From Streptomyces scabichelini (lineage in GTDB: Bacteria > Actinomycetota > Actinomycetes > Streptomycetales > Streptomycetaceae), in the NCBI RefSeq assembly GCF_011045015.1, contig NZ_JAAKZY010000054.1:1-53557 (forward strand): a stretch of DNA of 53,557 bases. Direction: 5' to 3'. Below, piece by piece: positions 51,913-53,557 of the stretch (position 1 is the stretch's first letter; the number at the start of each line of letters is the position of its first letter). Under the pieces are notes generated by a model. The model had not been told where the DNA came from, did not search any database, and saw only the letters and a program-made list of their open reading frames with translations. Made by a program: the position numbers and the translations under genes.

Positions 51913-53557
51913 GTCGCTGGTGCGGGGCGTTTGAACATTCGAGTCGCCGTGATCTCACTGTGCACCGTCTCGTCCTCCCCGGCCGGAGGCTGCTGCGGCA
52001 GTCCCGGCCGGAGGTGTTCCTCCACGCTGATGTACTTGAGGCCGGCGCGCAGGTCGGCGTCGTTGCGGAGCCGGATGACCAGCGGGAACTCGGCGAGCGC
52101 GGTCGTGTCGAACAGGCCGGTGGTGTAGAGGAGCTGCACGCCCAGCGCGTCCGAGACCGCCCGCTGCAGCTCCAGCAGATACGTCGCGTTGGCGCGCCCG
52201 ATCGGGTTGTCGAGGAACAGCGTGCCCGCATGGCGGTGTTTGTCGCGGCCCCGGTCGTTCGAGCGCAGCGCGGCCATCGTGCAGTACAGCGCGATGGCCG
52301 CGGTGAGCAGTTGGCCGCCGGAGAACACGTCGCCCATCTGCCCGACGGGGACGCGCTCGGCGCGCAGCACCGCGTCCGGCTTGAGGATCTCGACGGCGAC
52401 GCCCTTCGGCTGGAGGGCCGCGCCGACGCCGCGCAGGAGCAACGACATCCCGTCGCGGCGCAGGTCGGAGTTCTTCTTGACGGCCGCACGGGTCGCCTCG
52501 TCGATGACCTCGCCGAGCCGCTCGGTGAGCGTGGCCTGGTCGGGCTCCTCGAAGCGGATGCGCAGGAACTCCTGCCCGGACCACTCACCGAGTCCCTCGG
52601 GGAGACGGGAAAGGCGTTGGGCGGACCGTAGCGTGGCGAGCGCCGACTCCACGAGCCCGCGCAGCCGGTCCACGATCGAGTCGCGGTTGCGCTCCAGCTG
52701 CTCCAACTCGTCGGTGAGGACCCTGAGCCGGGGCGCGAACGCGTCCGCCCACTTCTGGGCGTGCTCGGGCAGCGCGGAGGCGGGCAGCTCACGGATCTGC
52801 TGCCGGGCCGGGGTGCGTACCTGCTCGTAGCGCGTCGAGTTGGCATGCCGTACGAGGACGTCGCTCGCCTCGCGTACGGCGGCCTCGGCGGCGGAGAGGT
52901 CGGCGGCGCAGCCGCGCAGGGAGCGGCGGGTCTCGGCGGCGGACTGCCGGGCCTCTTCGAGGGTGCCGGGGTAGGGCTCGGGCTCCTCCTGCTCCTCGTC
53001 CGTCGTGTGCTCGCGCAGGAGGTCCCTCAGGAGGGCGGCCGTCTCGTCGAAGCCGCCGACCGCGTCCTCGGCGGCGCGGTGGGCGTCGAGCAGCTCGGCG
53101 TGGGCCTCGCGCGCCTGGCTCAACGCCTCGGTACGGGAGGTGAGTTCGGCCGTGGCGGTGCGCAGCAGGCGCTGTGCGTGTTCGGCGTCGCGCGGGACGA
53201 GTTCCTCGGGCAGTGCGGTGTGGGCCTCGCCGTCCTCGGGCGCGTGCCGCTCGGCCTCACCACGCAGCCGGCCGAGCTGCTCGCTCGCGGTCGACATACG
53301 CGTCTCCAGCAGCTGGACGAGTTCCTCGGCGCGGGCGGCCGCGGCCTGCCGGGACGGCCCGTCGGAACCGTCCGTGGACTCCAGAAGCTGCGCCGCGCGC
53401 GTACGCACCTTGTTGCTGAGCCGGTCCAGCTCTGCGAGCGCGGCACTCTCGTCGCTCTCGGCCCGCGCCTGCTCGGCACGCAGATCGGCACCGACGCCGA
53501 CCTTCTCGTAGAGCTGTGACGCGGCGCAGCTTCTGGAGTCCACGGACGGTTCCGACG
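51909..53557 (-). CDS. C-terminal part of an SMC-like coiled-coil ATPase (5' end missing)
   Basis: The frame is open at the right window edge, so only about the last 540 residues are present. The N-terminal half of this part is a long Glu/Ala/Arg-rich coiled coil; the C-terminal part is an ABC-type head with the signature FSGGQLLTAAIALY and Walker B GTLFLDNPIGRAN, where the usual catalytic Glu after Asp is Asn. It resembles large chromosome-segregation/MukB- or JetC-like ATPases. The Walker A end and any partner genes lie outside. Residues upstream of 53519 come from an inverted duplicate (53520-53557) and should not be trusted; the true protein probably continues before QLYEKVGVGADL. Confidence 0.8.
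   Translation of the reverse strand, partial: SEPSVDSRSCAASQLYEKVGVGADLRAEQARAESDESAALAELDRLSNKVRTRAAQLLESTDGSDGPSRQAAAARAEELVQLLETRMSTASEQLGRLRGEAERHAPEDGEAHTALPEELVPRDAEHAQRLLRTATAELTSRTEALSQAREAHAELLDAHRAAEDAVGGFDETAALLRDLLREHTTDEEQEEPEPYPGTLEEARQSAAETRRSLRGCAADLSAAEAAVREASDVLVRHANSTRYEQVRTPARQQIRELPASALPEHAQKWADAFAPRLRVLTDELEQLERNRDSIVDRLRGLVESALATLRSAQRLSRLPEGLGEWSGQEFLRIRFEEPDQATLTERLGEVIDEATRAAVKKNSDLRRDGMSLLLRGVGAALQPKGVAVEILKPDAVLRAERVPVGQMGDVFSGGQLLTAAIALYCTMAALRSNDRGRDKHRHAGTLFLDNPIGRANATYLLELQRAVSDALGVQLLYTTGLFDTTALAEFPLVIRLRNDADLRAGLKYISVEEHLRPGLPQQPPAGEDETVHSEITATRMFKRPAPAT
53360..53557. repeat. Exact 38-bp inverted repeat at the right edge (53360-53397 and 53520-53557)
   Basis: The last 38 bases of the window are the exact reverse complement of 53360-53397, with 122 bp between. 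It lies inside a coding region and alters the encoded protein, which suggests a fold-back artefact at a contig end rather than a real repeat. Confidence 0.9.

Overview
The window is a high-GC actinobacterial chromosome segment, almost certainly Streptomyces. Evidence: very strong G/C bias at codon third positions with long spurious antisense ORFs, adjacent crr-ptsI, a Streptomyces-type conservon (cvnA/B/C/D), a mycothiol-dependent formaldehyde dehydrogenase, and GTG/TTG starts. It begins inside the 5' end of a 16S rRNA gene (minus strand). It ends with 38 bases that are an exact inverted copy of sequence 122 bp inside, so both edges look like contig edges.

Layout. 1-600: 16S 5' end with its leader and promoter zone. 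600-2797: crr and ptsI (PTS EIIA and enzyme I). 2.9-5.9 kb (-): an unknown protein and acetoacetyl-CoA synthetase. 6.1-8.5 kb: GH31 glycosidase. 8.5-9.9 kb (-): NUDIX hydrolase and a secreted VanX-like dipeptidase. 10.2-11.8 kb: DUF35 protein plus thiolase-fold protein behind a palindromic operator. 12-13.6 kb: EAL-GGDEF protein. 14.0-16.3 kb: glpF-glpK. 16.4-17.0 kb (-): cvnD. 17.0-25.7 kb (-): 5-oxoprolinase, CaiD-like hydratase, ADP-forming-type acyl-CoA synthetase, acyl-CoA dehydrogenase and hot-dog thioesterase. 25.9-29.5 kb (+): IclR regulator, then BKACE, carnitine dehydrogenase-like protein and a second hot-dog thioesterase. 29.5-33.5 kb (-): cvnC, cvnB, cvnA. 33.9-34.9 kb: a small membrane protein and a small secreted protein. 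35.0-36.6 kb (-): ferredoxin reductase and Rieske ferredoxin. 36.8-37.6 kb: second IclR regulator. 37.8-51.9 kb (+): mscR, MBL hydrolase, dimethylglycine oxidase, sarcosine oxidase, Rieske oxygenase, choline-oxidase-like GMC enzyme, glycine-betaine ABC transporter (ATPase, tandem permease, lipoprotein) and betaine aldehyde dehydrogenase. 51.9 kb to the end (-): 3' part of an SMC-like ATPase.

Main reading. From about 17 to 52 kb the genes form a nearly complete route for quaternary ammonium compounds. Gamma-butyrobetaine or crotonobetaine is CoA-activated, dehydrogenated, hydrated (CaiD-like) and released as carnitine. Carnitine is oxidised to 3-dehydrocarnitine and cleaved by BKACE to betainyl-CoA plus acetoacetate, and a thioesterase gives glycine betaine. 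Choline enters through the GMC oxidase and BetB. Glycine betaine is demethylated by a Rieske oxygenase (with its own ferredoxin and reductase), then dimethylglycine oxidase, then sarcosine oxidase, to glycine. Formaldehyde is handled by the mycothiol-dependent dehydrogenase and its MBL partner, and acetoacetate could be salvaged by the AacS at 3.9 kb. Two IclR regulators sit between divergent arms, each with matching repeated motifs in the flanking promoters. The carnitine arm lies exactly between cvnC and cvnD, splitting a conservon.

All assignments rest on reading motifs and remembered family sequences. No database search was run.
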